From positions 45,894,914 through 45,958,913 of the forward strand of contig NC_016132.3 of assembly GCF_000005505.3 (NCBI RefSeq): a stretch of DNA of 64,000 nt, written 5' to 3'. Numbering within the stretch: position 1 is the first letter of the stretch; every line of letters begins with the position of its first letter. Below, piece by piece: positions 9,661-21,013 of this stretch. Under the pieces are notes generated by a model. That model saw only the letters and a list, made by a program, of their open reading frames with translations. It made no database searches and was not told the DNA's origin. The DNA is from Brachypodium distachyon. Taxonomy: Eukaryota; Streptophyta; Magnoliopsida; Poales; Poaceae. The translations under genes were made by a program, and so were the position numbers.

Positions 9661-11731
9661 TCAGGCACAAAATAATTTCACGAAATCAAAGCTGTTCCGA
9701 ACGACATTGGATTTACCCCGCCGGCTTGAGCTTGAGCACCCTGTCCACCAGGATGCTCCTCGCCGGAGGGCCGCTTCCCGCGAGGGGAGCTGTCGGAGTT
9801 GCCAGGGCGGTCGGGGCGGCTGCTGCAGCCACGCCACTGCCGCTGGAGGGCTCAGCCCCTCGTCGCTGTGAGGCCCCTGGAGCTGTGAGCTGGTCTCCCG
9901 CCTGCCCGCCCGCTCCGCCGCGGACCGCCTCACCAAGGGAACGTCGTCGTCCTCCTCTGGCACGACTTCGCCGGCAGCCGGGGGAACGTCGTCGTCGCTG
10001 TCGTCGTCGCTGAGGTCTCCTCCGACGCCCAACAAGGAGTCATCGGAGTCTGAGCCCTCTGCCTTGGCGGAGGCCTGGCCTTTGCCCCCTTTCCCCGAGT
10101 CGGCAGCCGGCCCCTTGCCCTTCTGGGACCGGGGCTGCGGGGGTGAGGGTTGCGCCGAGGGGTCCTCCATGATCCCCCACTCGTCGCAGAGTGGGAGATC
10201 CCGGGCTCCCGGGTTCGGGATCCCAGCGTGGAGCGAGTGCGCTCTAGGCGGGAGCAGCCGGTAGGGTTCGTCCTCGCCGGTGATACCCTTCACCCAGAAC
10301 TGCACTTCCTCCGGGAGGAGGTCCGTGCGCTGCAGCCAGGTCCGGTCGCCGGCCCCGGTGTACATCCACGCCGGATGCGAGCGCCGCTGCAGGGGGGCCA
10401 CGCGCCTCCCGATGAAGTGGCGCGCCACATCCATGTCAGTGAGCCCGGCCTCACGGAGGGCCTTGATCTTCCCACAGATCGGGGCAGCTCCTCGTCCTTT
10501 GGGTCGCGGAGCGTCCAGTCGTCAGAGCCCTTCGGAGGCCCGAGGGGCTCCTCGTGAAACTCTTGGAGCTCGTCAGTGCGCACCCAGCACCAGTCGCGGA
10601 GCCATTCATGCGCACCCAGCTCGATGAATTCCGATTTGATCCTGTCGCGGAATCGGAACACTACCCCCGAGGACAGGGGGGCTTCTTCTCCACCCTCAGT
10701 TAGTAGTAGTGGCGGAGAGTAGCTCGACTCATTTAGTACTCGGCTCGTTAAGAGCTCGGCTCGTTAGACTAAAGAGCTGAGTAGAGCACCTTCTGAAACT
10801 CGTTAACACTAAAGAGCTTAAAGAGCCGAGCTAGCGAGACTCGCGAGCATGCTCGTTAGCTCGTTATCTGGCGTCTGGCGGTCAAACCAAACATAATAAC
10901 CCACGACTTGTTAGGCCCAGCACACCCATCCGAACAGCCCAACTGCCTGAATGCGGTCCAAGCCCAAGACTCGTTAGGTCAGGCGGATCTCCAGTCTCGT
11001 ACTCTCGTCAAACTAATATTAGTCTTATTAGTGCTTCTGTATTGTACCGTATGAGGACACCGAAGCTATGTAATGGCTGCTAGTCTTATGAGTATTTATG
11101 TTGTAGTCTGTAATGGTTATTAGTCTTATTTGTTATGGACTTATTATATAATGCTGTACACATGCTTTGCTTGTCATTTTTTCTGCATGGATGCTGCCCA
11201 TTTTTTTCACCGCTAACAAGCTTAACGAGCGCTCGCGAGCAGTAAACGAACCGAGCCGAACAGGCTTTGATGTTCATTAAGGTTAACGAGCATAACGAGC
11301 CGAGTTCTTAACGAGTCGAGCATGCTCGTTAGCCAGGCCTAAACACCGACGGCATCACCCCCATGTGAAGAACGACGTGGGGTGAAGCTGCGCCATGAGG
11401 AGCCCGTAGGACTCCATGATGGTTGAGAGGAAGTAGGAGTGCGGCAGCACGAACCCAGCAAGGATGAACCTCCCGAAGATCCGGAAGTAGTGCCCGTCGC
11501 GCTCTGCTCCGACGGGAAGGACCCCCGTCGGCCCGTGCTCATTGTGCTTGGTGTCCAGCGCCAAGTCCAGCTTGTCGACCCCCTCGCCGTTGTACCCGGG
11601 GAGGGGGGGAGAAGGTGAATTTAGCCCGCATTTCCTCCTCCTTCCGGGCCCTGTCCGACAGCTCCTTCTTGCCAGCCTTATCCCCTTTTGCTGGTGCTCC
11701 CCTTGAGACGGTTCTGGCCCTTGGAAGACAT
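9661..11731 (-). pseudogene. aORF of E3 (Transposase_28 exon), split by a MITE
   Basis: A third copy of the extra ORF, minus strand. The ATG at 11731 begins a basic N-terminus; a frameshift follows within about 40 bases. The Transposase_28 region appears as FGRFILAGFVLPHSYF near 11470 and, after a short internal deletion, GVMPSV near 11345. It is then interrupted by ~640 bp of foreign DNA (see MITE) and resumes near 10700 with VEKK...FRFRDRIKSEF. A further frameshift near 10480 precedes DVARHFIGRRVAP and an acidic Asp/Ser-rich tail that stops at 9661. It keeps Tyr at the site that is a TAA stop in E2 (GYNGEG). The downstream exons are absent or unrecognisable. Confidence 0.7.
10704..11341. 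mobile_element. hAT-like MITE inserted in the E3 aORF
   Basis: About 640 bp, non-coding, AT-rich core. Ends form imperfect terminal inverted repeats: the left starts TAGTAGTGGC and the right, reversed, starts TAGGCCTGGC; both continue into CTCGACTC-(A/G)TT and repeated GGCTCGTTA/GAGCTCG motifs. Such subterminal repeats are typical of hAT-type non-autonomous elements. Flanking sequence on both sides is aORF coding sequence, which proves insertion. I could not find a matching 8-bp target duplication, so exact ends are uncertain. Confidence 0.55.
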
Positions 11732-12105
11732 CAGCGGAGGTGGAGAGGTGGTTCGGTTGGAGTTGGGGAGCGTGGAGCTTGGGAGGAGGTGATGGAGAGA
11801 GCGAGAGACAATGGGGAGTGCCCCGCCGTCGGCCTTGGATATTTATCGGGGCTGGCGGACTGCAACGGGCACCCCCACGATTGGCAGTAAAGAGCCCTAA
11901 AGAATCGGAGATTAAGAGGGGGGTGCGCGACGTGGCCTTAACTCTCTGGTGATTAAGGGAGATAAGGCACGAAATCGTGCGCCCGACCGTTTCGCTCGCA
12001 GAAGTGGAGTTATAAATACGGCCCAAGAGGCCGGGTGCCAGGGGGTTTCCCCCTTGGGACCCACGCGTCGGATAGGGCGTAGCCCGGCAACTGACCGAGG
12101 AACTC
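11732..12105 (-). mobile_element. Leader and LTR-proximal sequence of E3
   Basis: Upstream of the E3 aORF start on the minus strand. It contains a TATTTATAACTCCAC box near 12010 comparable to the TATAAAACTCCAC box of E2, and the block CAGTTGCCGGGCTACGCCCTA shared with 5283. Copia sequence interrupts it at about 12105. Confidence 0.45.
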
Positions 12106-13292
12106 ATATTAAACACTTTAATAGAAATATACTCCCACTAAAATCAACATCCCTCCATTGATCATTAGTGATTCAAGATCCAAGATCAACCAATCGTCTA
12201 GTGAGCTTTAGCATCACTGCTAGCCAATTGAATCACTCGGTAGGCAACTCTTGTCAATCGTATCTCTATACGACTCTTGTTAGTCGGTAGGCAACACTTG
12301 CCCCGGCTCCGACTCCTTTCACCCCGAGGCCCAAAACTGTTTTGATAGCCCCATCAAGTTAACCAAAGCTTCGCATGTAAGTGTCCGACACGAACATCAC
12401 CAACGACAAGGAAAAATGGTGATACCCCAATTTCATGAGCCCATCACCAAATGTACTTGTCTTGTGGTGTTGCAGCTATTGGGGAGGTAAATAAACTTGA
12501 CATTCTTTGAGGGATCATTCTACTCTAACACAATAACATGCATAGGAGTAAACAAAGCAATAACCATCACAGATAATCAAATTAACATGTGAAATAGTAT
12601 GGCTCTGTTCTTCATGGTGATCTCCATCTCCATGAACCTGTTCATCAAGCCGCCATGGTGCTCACGTCCTCCAATTCATACTAAATGACTACACCTAGTA
12701 TCTAGCAAGGAATTTACATGGAGAATGACATCAAATGACGACACGCAGGTCGTTATACAATTATAAAGACAGCACCTTGGCTCCAGCCTGGCTGACAAAC
12801 TCATGACACGCAGGTCATGCAAATATTACACACATGCATCACATACATATGAGCCATACTATTCACATCAATCCTGCAAAAACAAGTTAAGCGTAGAAAC
12901 CTATTCTACCGAATTGATATGAACTCGCAACGACAACTAAGGCGCTACGAATAGATAGCACGGCGGTCCCGCTAGAAATTTTTCAGATCCAATCCGAAAT
13001 TTCCTTCATGCATTGATCTCGTGAATCGTATCCGGATTTATGTTTCACTGTCTACTCCGATGGCGGAAATCCGACCGGTAGGAGTATATTGTGTCACGAC
13101 CTTCTACATCACGATTATCAGAATCGAATATCCATGATCCCCGAGTACAATCGATCCAATCGATTGAGTACAAAACCGATCTAACACTTAGATCGACCAC
13201 CAAGATAGCAATAGATCACATCTACTAATAACCGCATAACACTTATGCACGTAATCCGAATCCAAAACAGACAGCATCGGCTCTGATACCAC
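12106..13292 (-). mobile_element. Truncated internal region of a Ty1/copia-type element (leader, no gag-pol seen)
   Basis: This lies immediately inside the LTR at 13293-14647 on the minus strand. The primer binding site TGGTATCAGAGCC (minus strand, 13291-13279) is complementary to the 3' end of initiator tRNA-Met, as in plant copia elements such as the BARE/Angela group. No open reading frame longer than about 90 codons is present, so this is either a long leader cut off before gag or a non-autonomous derivative. The left end at ~12105 abuts E3 sequence and no second LTR is visible. Confidence 0.6.
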
Positions 13293-14647
13293 TGTTGGGG
13301 AACGCGGTATGCTACGCTAGCACAAAATAAAAATTTCTACCGCTTCCGTCCGGATCAATGCTGTAGATAATGGATCACGAGATTACCACTAGACGCGCAA
13401 ACCCGTAGCGGAAGTAGAGTCGATGTAGCGCGTCGATGCCGAGTAGTCGAACAGCCTGCTCCTCCTCGCCGATCCCACGAACAGTTCGTCCAAGCGCCGT
13501 AGGTGCAGTGCCTCCGAGGTATCCACACGTACAGGGAGGAACTCCGTGCGGCGGACTACTAGATCCGATCGCAAGGCTTTGGGCGTGGAGGTGTGGCGGC
13601 CGAGTCTAACTCGTGTCTGGACTGGTGTAACCCTAGACGGGTTGGTCTCCTCCACTTATATAGACGTCCCTAGTGGGCTCAACACTTGAGGCCCGGTAGG
13701 AGTCTAAACCCGATACGAGTTGGATCCGATCCAACTCGGTTCCCACCCCTTAAGCGTGTGACCCTTTAGGTTCGCGGTCAGTCGGACACGACTACGAGCT
13801 CGGACTGCGGGCCCGAGTAACACCTTACTCGTCCACTGGCACCGACTCAAGTCGATAGTTGGTAGCGGCGCCTAGCAGCACGTGCCAACTCCCGAGTAAC
13901 CACAAGGTATATTGACGAACCATACAATGTGTCATATGCAACATTCCTTTTGCCTCATGATATGTGTGTCGAGCTCAAGGCGAGTGCTTGTCATCCTTGT
14001 GGATAGCTCGAGTCTCTTCTCGTTCCTGTGATACAGATTCCTGAACGGGTTAACACTTAACCCAAGTCGCATGGCCATGCTTTCCGAATCTGATCACTCG
14101 AGAGGGCCCAGAGATATCTCTCCGAACAGGAGGGGCAAATCCCATCTTGATCAACCATGACTCGCAGCATGCTTCTCAGCAAACCCGAAAGCTACATTTA
14201 TAACCACCCAGTTACGGAGTAGCGTTTGGCAACCCCTAAGTAAGCCGATTCACATCCCAAGCTCATGCGATGACCTCAGGTCTAGAACTGGCATATACAT
14301 CGTACTTGAGACTAACAAATGACAATCATCTCGTTGTGTCTCAGTGCGGGTCTGTCCGACTCAACAATCTCATTGTCGAGTCCATGCTATCAGTCGGCAA
14401 CACCTTGCCCTATGACTTGTGAAACATAGTCATCATACTAATTCACATTGCTAGTCTAGGTTATGTGTCCGCATAACCTCACTGACTAGGGACCATTAGA
14501 ACAACATCATAGAATACATAGTCTCACAAACAAATCACGTATTTATTGATTCATATCAGTGATGATGTTTAAGGACAATAACAATAACTTATGAATACAT
14601 AGGAAATAACATTATCACATGATTGTCTCTAGGGCATATCTCCAACA
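13293..14647 (-). mobile_element. Ty1/copia-type 5' LTR (1355 bp)
   Basis: On the minus strand it runs from TGTTGGAGATATGCCC (14647) to GCGTTCCCCAACA (13293), with TG...CA ends. The first bases resemble BARE/Angela-type grass LTRs, as does the primer binding site one base beyond its inner end. A second LTR and a target duplication were not found, so the element is truncated rather than a solo LTR. Confidence 0.8.
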
Positions 14648-15347
14648 GACGACCCCTAGTGAAGCTAAAGCTAAGGGCCGAGTACAAGATGCTCCCGGGA
14701 ACCCCGATCCCGGGAAGCCGAAGGAACGCTTCCCGGCAACTAGCAGAACAGTGAAGACAGGACAAGACGGTGGGCGCAGTGCATTTAATGCACCGACAGG
14801 AGTCTTATCAGCAGGCCTAGGCTTGCTTAGCAAGGCTAGGGCGACTACCCTACGAACTATTTTTTCTATCGTGTACAGTGGACCGGGCGCTGCGTGGCGT
14901 CCAGCACGGATGAGTAAAATTGTATTCCATGCGGCCATGACATGCGTCTAGGGGACCTGTCACCTTGCATGCACAGGCACCTGTGGTATCCCCTTGTTTA
15001 TAAAAGTAGGACCAATGCCACCGGTCAAAGGGTTCAGCTCGGGTGGGACCTCAGTAGGATTCAGTTCTATTCAGTTCAGCATTCACCCAAGTAGCCTAGC
15101 CCTTAGAGGGACAAGTAGCAAAGCCCGGGAACTCTCCGGCAACCTGTAACAAACATACTAAGAAATATAACTCAAAGCAGGACGTAGGGTATTACACCTC
15201 CGGGTGGTCCAAACCTGGGTAAAAACTCTTGTGTCTACACTGCGTGTCTATCGCCACGCCGGCGATCGCCGAAGCGATCACCTCCCCCTCCACCGAACCA
15301 AAAAGGGGGTGCTCGGCATCTCCGGTGCCGGAGACCGTGCTCCGACA
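14648..15347. mobile_element. Outer LTR-like segment of E3
   Basis: Ends CCGTGCTCCGACA at 15347. Reversed, it begins TGTCGGAGCACGG and follows the 4328 LTR for several hundred bases with the same block order (GGTTCGG, TTTACCCAGGTTTGG, CACCCGGAGGTG, CCCTACGTCCTGCTTTGAG, AAGGGGATACCACAGGTG). Before the copia insertion it would have continued into 12105. Confidence 0.6.
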
Positions 15348-15353
15348 ATTCCT

Positions 15354-15599
15354 GTGTTTGGTTCTTAGAACACAGAGAAGTGGAATGGAACCATATGGTT
15401 CCTCAAAAGGGAATATTCCCACAATATGTATAAACATCTCATTTCTCAAAAATGTAGAAATGAGTTAGTTCCAAGTAGAACCAGTGATTTAAGTGTTTGA
15501 TTTTCTTAGGATATAGAAAAGTAGAACCGTTCAACTACATTCCATTCCTTAAGAATATAACCGTTCCGTTCCATTCCACCTCGCTCTAAAACCAAACAC
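15354..15599. mobile_element. MITE, 246 bp
   Basis: Inverted termini GTGTTTGGTTCTTAGAAC (left) and GTGTTTGGTTTTAGAGC (right, reversed), both followed by GTGGAATGGAAC. Non-coding. Superfamily not assigned; no clear target duplication. Confidence 0.65.
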
Positions 15600-16103
15600 T
15601 AACTTAGAGTAGTATATGTTACTAGTTTAAGTTACTACCTTCACAGTGAGTAGTAACATATATGTGGTGTCATGTATTATGTCATTTATTAGCTTGTAAA
15701 CTCACATTGCTTTGTTTTGTGTGATGTTATGGTAACATATCTAGTTACCACAAACATTCCTCTCATTAAGAATATGTCACATCCATCTCATTAAGAATAT
15801 GTCACATTACCAAATTTGCTTAGTTGACTGTATGTTACCATCTATTTTACTCCCAATTTAGTAGCCTACTAATTTAATATATCTTCTAAAATTCGTACTA
15901 TCGAGATTGGTTTGCCGTCGCCTGTGACTGTGAGTGTGAGGGTGTGACCGTAAAGTCGCCACTCGTTGCACTTTTGGTAGTCACTCGCGATCGCTGTGGC
16001 CGTAGCTACACTGTGTACGAGTCCCCCGCAGGCCTCAGGCACACACAAAGCCCACAGCTCCCGCAACCATCGAGCAAACGGTCAGCTCCTCCATCGTTCC
16101 TCC
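15600..16103. other. Repeat-derived upstream flank and 5' leader of the CASP-like gene
   Basis: 15600-15890 is AT-rich, with repeated GTAACATAT and a 21-bp tandem copy of a CTCATTAAGAATATGTCACAT-type unit near 15758-15815, and looks like an old MITE. 15900-16103 is transcribed leader or core promoter; I see no convincing TATA box. Confidence 0.4.
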
Positions 16104-19100
16104 ATGGCCTCTCCGATCCGTTCACCGCCACCGGAGCAGGCAGCCGAGGCACAGGCTCCTCCTCCTCCTCCCCCGCCCCCGTCACAACTTCCGGCTGTCG
16201 ACCCCCCTCACCTCTCGCCGGATAACCCAACCCCAACAGGCCCAACTCCTCCTTTAGCTGCTGCACCTGCAACTGCTGCTCCGCCGCCGCCTGGTGGCAC
16301 CGGCGATTCCTCTCCACCGTCTCTTCCGACGGCCCCAACGCCACCACCTGAGACGGCGGTCGAGGCACAGGCACCTCCTCCTCCTCCGCCCACCTCGGAG
16401 CTTCCGGCTGTCGATCCCCCTCGCCTCCCGCCGGACAACCCAATCCCAGCTCCTCCTCTTCATGCTACACCTGCAACTACTGCTCCGCCGCCCTCTCCAC
16501 CGTCGCCTCCGAAGGTGGTCCCAACGCCACCACCACTTTCCACCACCAATCCTTCTCCTCCCCTTTCCCCTGGGAACCAAACATCAGCGCCGCGGCCGAT
16601 GCCCCCACCAGCTCCTGCTCTCGCTCCAACATCACCACCTCCACCAGCGCCGGTGTCACCGGAAGCCAAGTCGAATCAGGAGACAGATGGAGCGGCTGGC
16701 GAATCGGAGAACATGACGCTAGCCCAAACTGAAGAAGCGATACGGCCGACGCCGCAGAAGGCGGCGGCCGTGGCGGATTCCTCGACCGAATCGCCGCAGA
16801 AGGAGTCGGCCCTGACCATCGCGAAGCTCCTCACCGGCGAGGATCCCGCGGCAACGGAGGCGAAGCCGGCAGCCGACAAAGTAGCACCTGTGGTAGTCAC
16901 AGGGTCAGTCGCCGCCGCTGGCGGGGGCGGGGGCGGAGGTGGTGTGGGATCCAAGAGATGGCTCCTGGGCCGGGTCCCAGAGAAAGTACGGCGCACGGAG
17001 CTGAAGAGGGCTGAGCTAGGGTTTAGGGTTTCGGCTGCCTTGTTCTGCTTGGTCTCGCTCTCTGTCATGTCCGCCGGTACTACGCCCGGCTGGGCTGGTG
17101 ACACCTTCCGCCGCTACAATGAGTACAGGTTGCGCTCTGGACTCTGGAGCACGAGCTCAAAAATTCTCCAATTTTTTGGCACAATTTGTTGGACTTGCTG
17201 TAAGTTACTAAGTTTAGACTGATGGGTCTGTGCAATGCAGGTACACGCTGGCTGCAAGCGTGATTGCTTTTACTTATTCGGTGTTCCAATTGGTTGCAGA
17301 AGTACACTACCATGTTACAGGGAGGCGCATAATTCGAACCCCCTGGATCAACTACTTCAATCTCGCCATGGATCAGGCAAGGATGAACAAACTCCACTAC
17401 TGAATGCATTTGACCATGCTTTGATGTCTATTTCCTTGTTAGTTTGGTGTATGGTAGCATAAATGCATAATGATTGGAAGTTTCAAGTTTGGGACCCTTC
17501 TAGTTTTAGGGAAATAGAACAAGCTGCATACTAGTGGATGAACCATTCATTTATCTGAAATGTGTGCATTCATAGTGTAAGCTAAGAGGTTTTTGTCTCG
17601 GGCCGGTCGAAGCATTGTTGGGAATAACCGCACTGCCTAGCCTCATTAAGCATTACAAAAAACTAAGCCATAACCAAGAGCAATGAAGTTCAGATAACCT
17701 AACATGGATCCTATATGCTTCAGTCAGCAGCAACGTCACTGAGTAACAGTACCCGTGAAAAACTAAGCATTAACCAAGACCAATTATGTTCAGATAACCT
17801 AACTGGGATCCTATAGGCTTCAGTCAGCAGCAACGTCACTGAGTAACAGCACCCGTGGCCTCAGATGCAGATGGTTCTCTTGCGTCAGCCGATCGTCACA
17901 GAGATTTCAGTGAGCGACCATTCATTGAATCCCCAGTGTCCATCCTTGAACCTGCTTGAAGACTTGCAGTGCCACCTGCCACATCCACTCTGCTGCTTCC
18001 TGCATCCCTTCTGTAAAATCATCCAGGAAGAGAGCCAATAAACAAAGAAATATATAATATAGACATGTGCATCATTAGTAGGATCCCCAGTTTTTCTTGT
18101 AAAAAAACACGGCATTCGTTGTTTTCCAAATAGACCAACAAAGGGCAGCGCTCCCAGTCATGGCCAACGTGCTCTGTTTACCAGAGAAGCTATGCAACCA
18201 GGGTCGCCAAAGCTGATCAACCAAAAATGGTAAAGATTTCAGTCCAAAAGCTCAGCAACTACGTTGCATACATAGCAGGCTACTTAACAAGCAACTAACA
18301 AGTGTTGGACTGTTTCTTTGTGGCTACATAGGACACAGTTCTGGTCGCCAGACCCCACCCCAAAGGGGGAGGTTGTGTTTGCTCAGAATACTATTCCTCA
18401 ACATTAGCCATGTGAAGATTTTAATTTTCACCGGAACCTTTGTGTTCCAATAGCTTTGTGCCCGTGCTTTGCTACGGACTCGTTAAGAAAAGAAAATTTA
18501 CAGCTAAAGACAACATGATAGTCAGCCTATGAACCAATGCCATAAAACCTGATGATATAGGCTTTGCTGAATTTGAACTCTGAACCCAAACTCATGGAGA
18601 TTGGAGAGGAAAGTCAGCAGAGACTGTGTAAGGGAGGGTTGTGACTTGATGTTTTAACTGATGAGTTTGTACAATCTACTTGTCAGGGGTGACAAGAGAG
18701 GGTTAGGAAGAAGTGAATTGACGACCACCAACTCCAAACTTTACACTCCCTCTGTTCCATAAAGATTGGCACGGATTTGAACTAGAGCATAAAGATTGGC
18801 ACGGATTTGAACTAGCTCTAGTTCAAATTCATGCCAACCTTTATGGAACAGAGGGAGTAAGTAGGAAAGATATAAACTTGTATTGAAATTTTCCAACATG
18901 AGCAAGCAAAGCATTATACGTAGGTTTGACATAATATTTTATAGCATAAGGTTTATTGGTATTTTTCATGATATAAAAGATATCATAGTCCTCCAATTTC
19001 AATCAGTTGTGAATTGTCATGGTAAGAAAAACCTTTTGAAAACTGGCTTGGCAGAGTGGTGTAGTAATTGACACATATGGCTCTCAGACTAAGCAAATTG

Positions 19101-19623
19101 TTACAAATGTTACTTGTGGAGAAAAAAAAATCACGCGCTCATCTAATAGTCTACATCCAAAAGCATGGAGTTCATATGCTTGTGCTCCTGGTGCAAGTAT
19201 GCAGTACACCATTTTGTACAGTTTATATTCTTCAGTTCTTTGTTATCATCTAGAGTTCCAGACCTTCCTTCCGGAAATTTATTGCAGTTGTACTTAATTT
19301 CCTATGTTTATCCATGTCTCTAACATTCATTTATGACCTGGTGCACAAATTCGGTTTTGCAATATTAGATTAATTAACAGAAAAATCAAGCAAGTGGAAG
19401 AATCTGGATGACTAACTCATGCCAATTGCAGGTACTGGCTTATCTCCTGTTGTCAGCGTCTTCAGCAGCGCTTTCTCGCAATGATGTTTGGGTGTCTCGG
19501 TTTGGAGTGGATCAATTTGCCAAACTTATCAATGCTTCAGCCTCAATGGCATTCTTAGCTTTCATTGCTCTTGGTCTCAGCTCCATCATCTCTGCATACC
19601 ATGTCTTCAGCTTAATCTCTTAG
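16104..19623 (+). CDS. CASP-like protein (CASPL4 subgroup), 450 aa
   Basis: Coding exons 16104-17128, 17241-17376 and 19432-19623; lengths keep frame throughout. The product has the CASP/CASP-like (DUF588, MARVEL-related) fold: four membrane spans at about residues 304-323, 344-366, 388-404 and 424-447. The family forms plasma-membrane scaffolds; CASPs proper guide Casparian strip deposition, while roles of most CASP-like members are unknown. Residues 1-300 are an unusually long cytosolic tail: Pro-rich with runs of 6-8 Pro, an internal duplication (about 15-45 and 87-117, both with QLPAVDPP/ELPAVDPP), then a Gly8 run at 273-280 and a basic stretch before span 1. The start at 16104 (MASPIRSPPP) is the first ATG; upstream in-frame codons have only GTG. 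The second intron must use a GC donor (CAG|GCAAGG at 17377) with a normal AG acceptor at 19431. Confidence 0.9.
17377..19431 (+). other. Intron 2 of the CASP-like gene, with repeats
   Basis: About 2.05 kb. It contains a 101-bp tandem duplication (17657-17757 and 17758-17857), a minus-strand fragment near 18110-18420 whose translation (LCWSIWKT-like) resembles the zinc-binding tail of plant LINE reverse transcriptases, and a Stowaway MITE. Confidence 0.55.
18746..18859. mobile_element. Stowaway-type MITE in CASP-like intron 2
   Basis: Termini ACTCCCTCTGTTCCATAAAG and its inverse. The left half carries a tandem duplication of a ~30-bp unit (CATAAAGATTGGCACGG...). Confidence 0.75.
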
Positions 19624-20359
19624 AAGACCTGCTGATGTACATTACATGATGTAAATATTATGCTCTAGCTGTATCCTGGGCATGCCATGACAGCCTTGAT
19701 TTTTCTTCCATTGTGGCTTGACATTCCACCATTATTCTCCACAGCGATATGATCATGGAGACCTATGATGATTATTTAAGAATAAAAAGGCTATTAGAGC
19801 CACTTGAGGCCTTGTTTGGTGTTCGTGTAATTTTTTGTCACTAGTGTCTTGGTATTTGAGGGGTTTGGGTGTTCACCCAAAACTCTCAAAAACCCAAAAC
19901 ACATTCATATTTATTGTCTCAAATTTGTCCAAATATGGATGTATCTATGTCTAAAAAGCGTCTAAATACATGTAATATTTCGACAACTAATATGGAGCGA
20001 AGGGAGTAGTACAAGAAGTGTTTTAATTTGGTAAACAATTGAGTGTTTTGTGTGGAAAAATTAGGAATAATCCCCTCTAAGCCTTCCTACCAATCAACCA
20101 TTGAGGGACTAAAAGGCAATGTGGCTTGTGTCTCGCTTGCTGGAGTGTACGGTACTTTATGATTGTATTGAAGAAAATGCATTGTCGATTTGCAATTGGA
20201 GTGCCTGTTCCTGTGCTAGAACAGAGTCAAATTCCTCACCATCCACGCTGAGTGCCATCTTCGGCTTGACGCTTAAAATCGGACCAGGGTCAAATTCCTG
20301 GTCGTTTAGTTTATCAACTCAAAGGTTAGCATCGTGTTCAACCTGGAGTTAGGTGCATG
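19624..20359. other. 3' flank of the CASP-like gene
   Basis: 3' UTR and intergenic DNA. A 5'-truncated Stowaway-like half element lies at about 19918-20010, ending GAAGGGAGTA. No gene seen. Confidence 0.4.
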
Positions 20360-20370
20360 TAAATTCTCCT

Positions 20371-21013
20371 CTCTTTTTTTTTAAGCAAAGATCTGGTTTT
20401 ATTGATTCAAGAGGCAAAGTACAAAAGATCGATAAACGAGCGAACACAAATAACAAAGAAACTCAACAAAACTAAGTAGACATTCGAAGTAAACTTATCT
20501 TGATCCATCCTTCGCATCTTGATACTTCTTCACGTATCCGTTGACAAAATTGCAGAATACCATACTTGCACAAGTTGAATTAACCTCAAAGGTTTTGGAA
20601 AGCCGCATGAGCCGCCCACCTCAATCAGTGAGTACATGAGATAATTGAACGCACTATGGGCGGGGTAATACCCTTTGCAAGACAAGCTGTAAAACTGTTT
20701 CTCCGTCGATGAATCCACTAGGAAAAATACCAGCAACCCGAAAAGATGTGTCGTGAGAACCACTGATTCCATGGCATAGGTTGCAACACCTACACCAGGA
20801 CGATGAAGGAGCCAGGACACGACGACGGTGTCTCCATCACCAAGACACCATCGAGAAGCACACAAAAACCTAACAAAAGAAGGTAGCAAAACTTGATGAC
20901 AGACGTTGATCCGTGGTTCCCCTCGTCTATTAAGGCCAAATTGGCCGTGAGAGACGAGGGAAACCGCTGGAAATTGAAATTTCTTCGAAGACGACGACGG
21001 CTAGGGTTTTTCT
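20371..21013 (-). mobile_element. Retroposed insert (SINE/LINE-type or processed transcript) with 11-bp target duplication
   Basis: Flanked by perfect direct repeats TAAATTCTCCT (20360-20370 and 21014-21024). On the minus strand it starts AAGAAAAACCCTAGCCG and ends in a poly(A)-rich tail after an AATAAA signal (TTGAATCAATAAAACC), the signature of LINE-machinery retroposition. A 119-codon open frame (20889-20530) has no recognisable domain, so I do not call it a gene. Confidence 0.8.

Noticed and set aside
4328..15347. A single composite transposon bounded by 4328 and 15347
   Set aside because: The bases flanking the two ends do not form a matching target duplication, so single insertion is not supported.
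15996..16103. Upstream extension of the CASP-like protein
   Set aside because: The first codon of that extension is GTG; the first in-frame ATG is 16104, which also matches the expected N-terminus style.
16006..16580. Gly/Arg-rich minus-strand frames opposite the proline-rich exon
   Set aside because: They are complements of CCN repeats and have no other coding feature.
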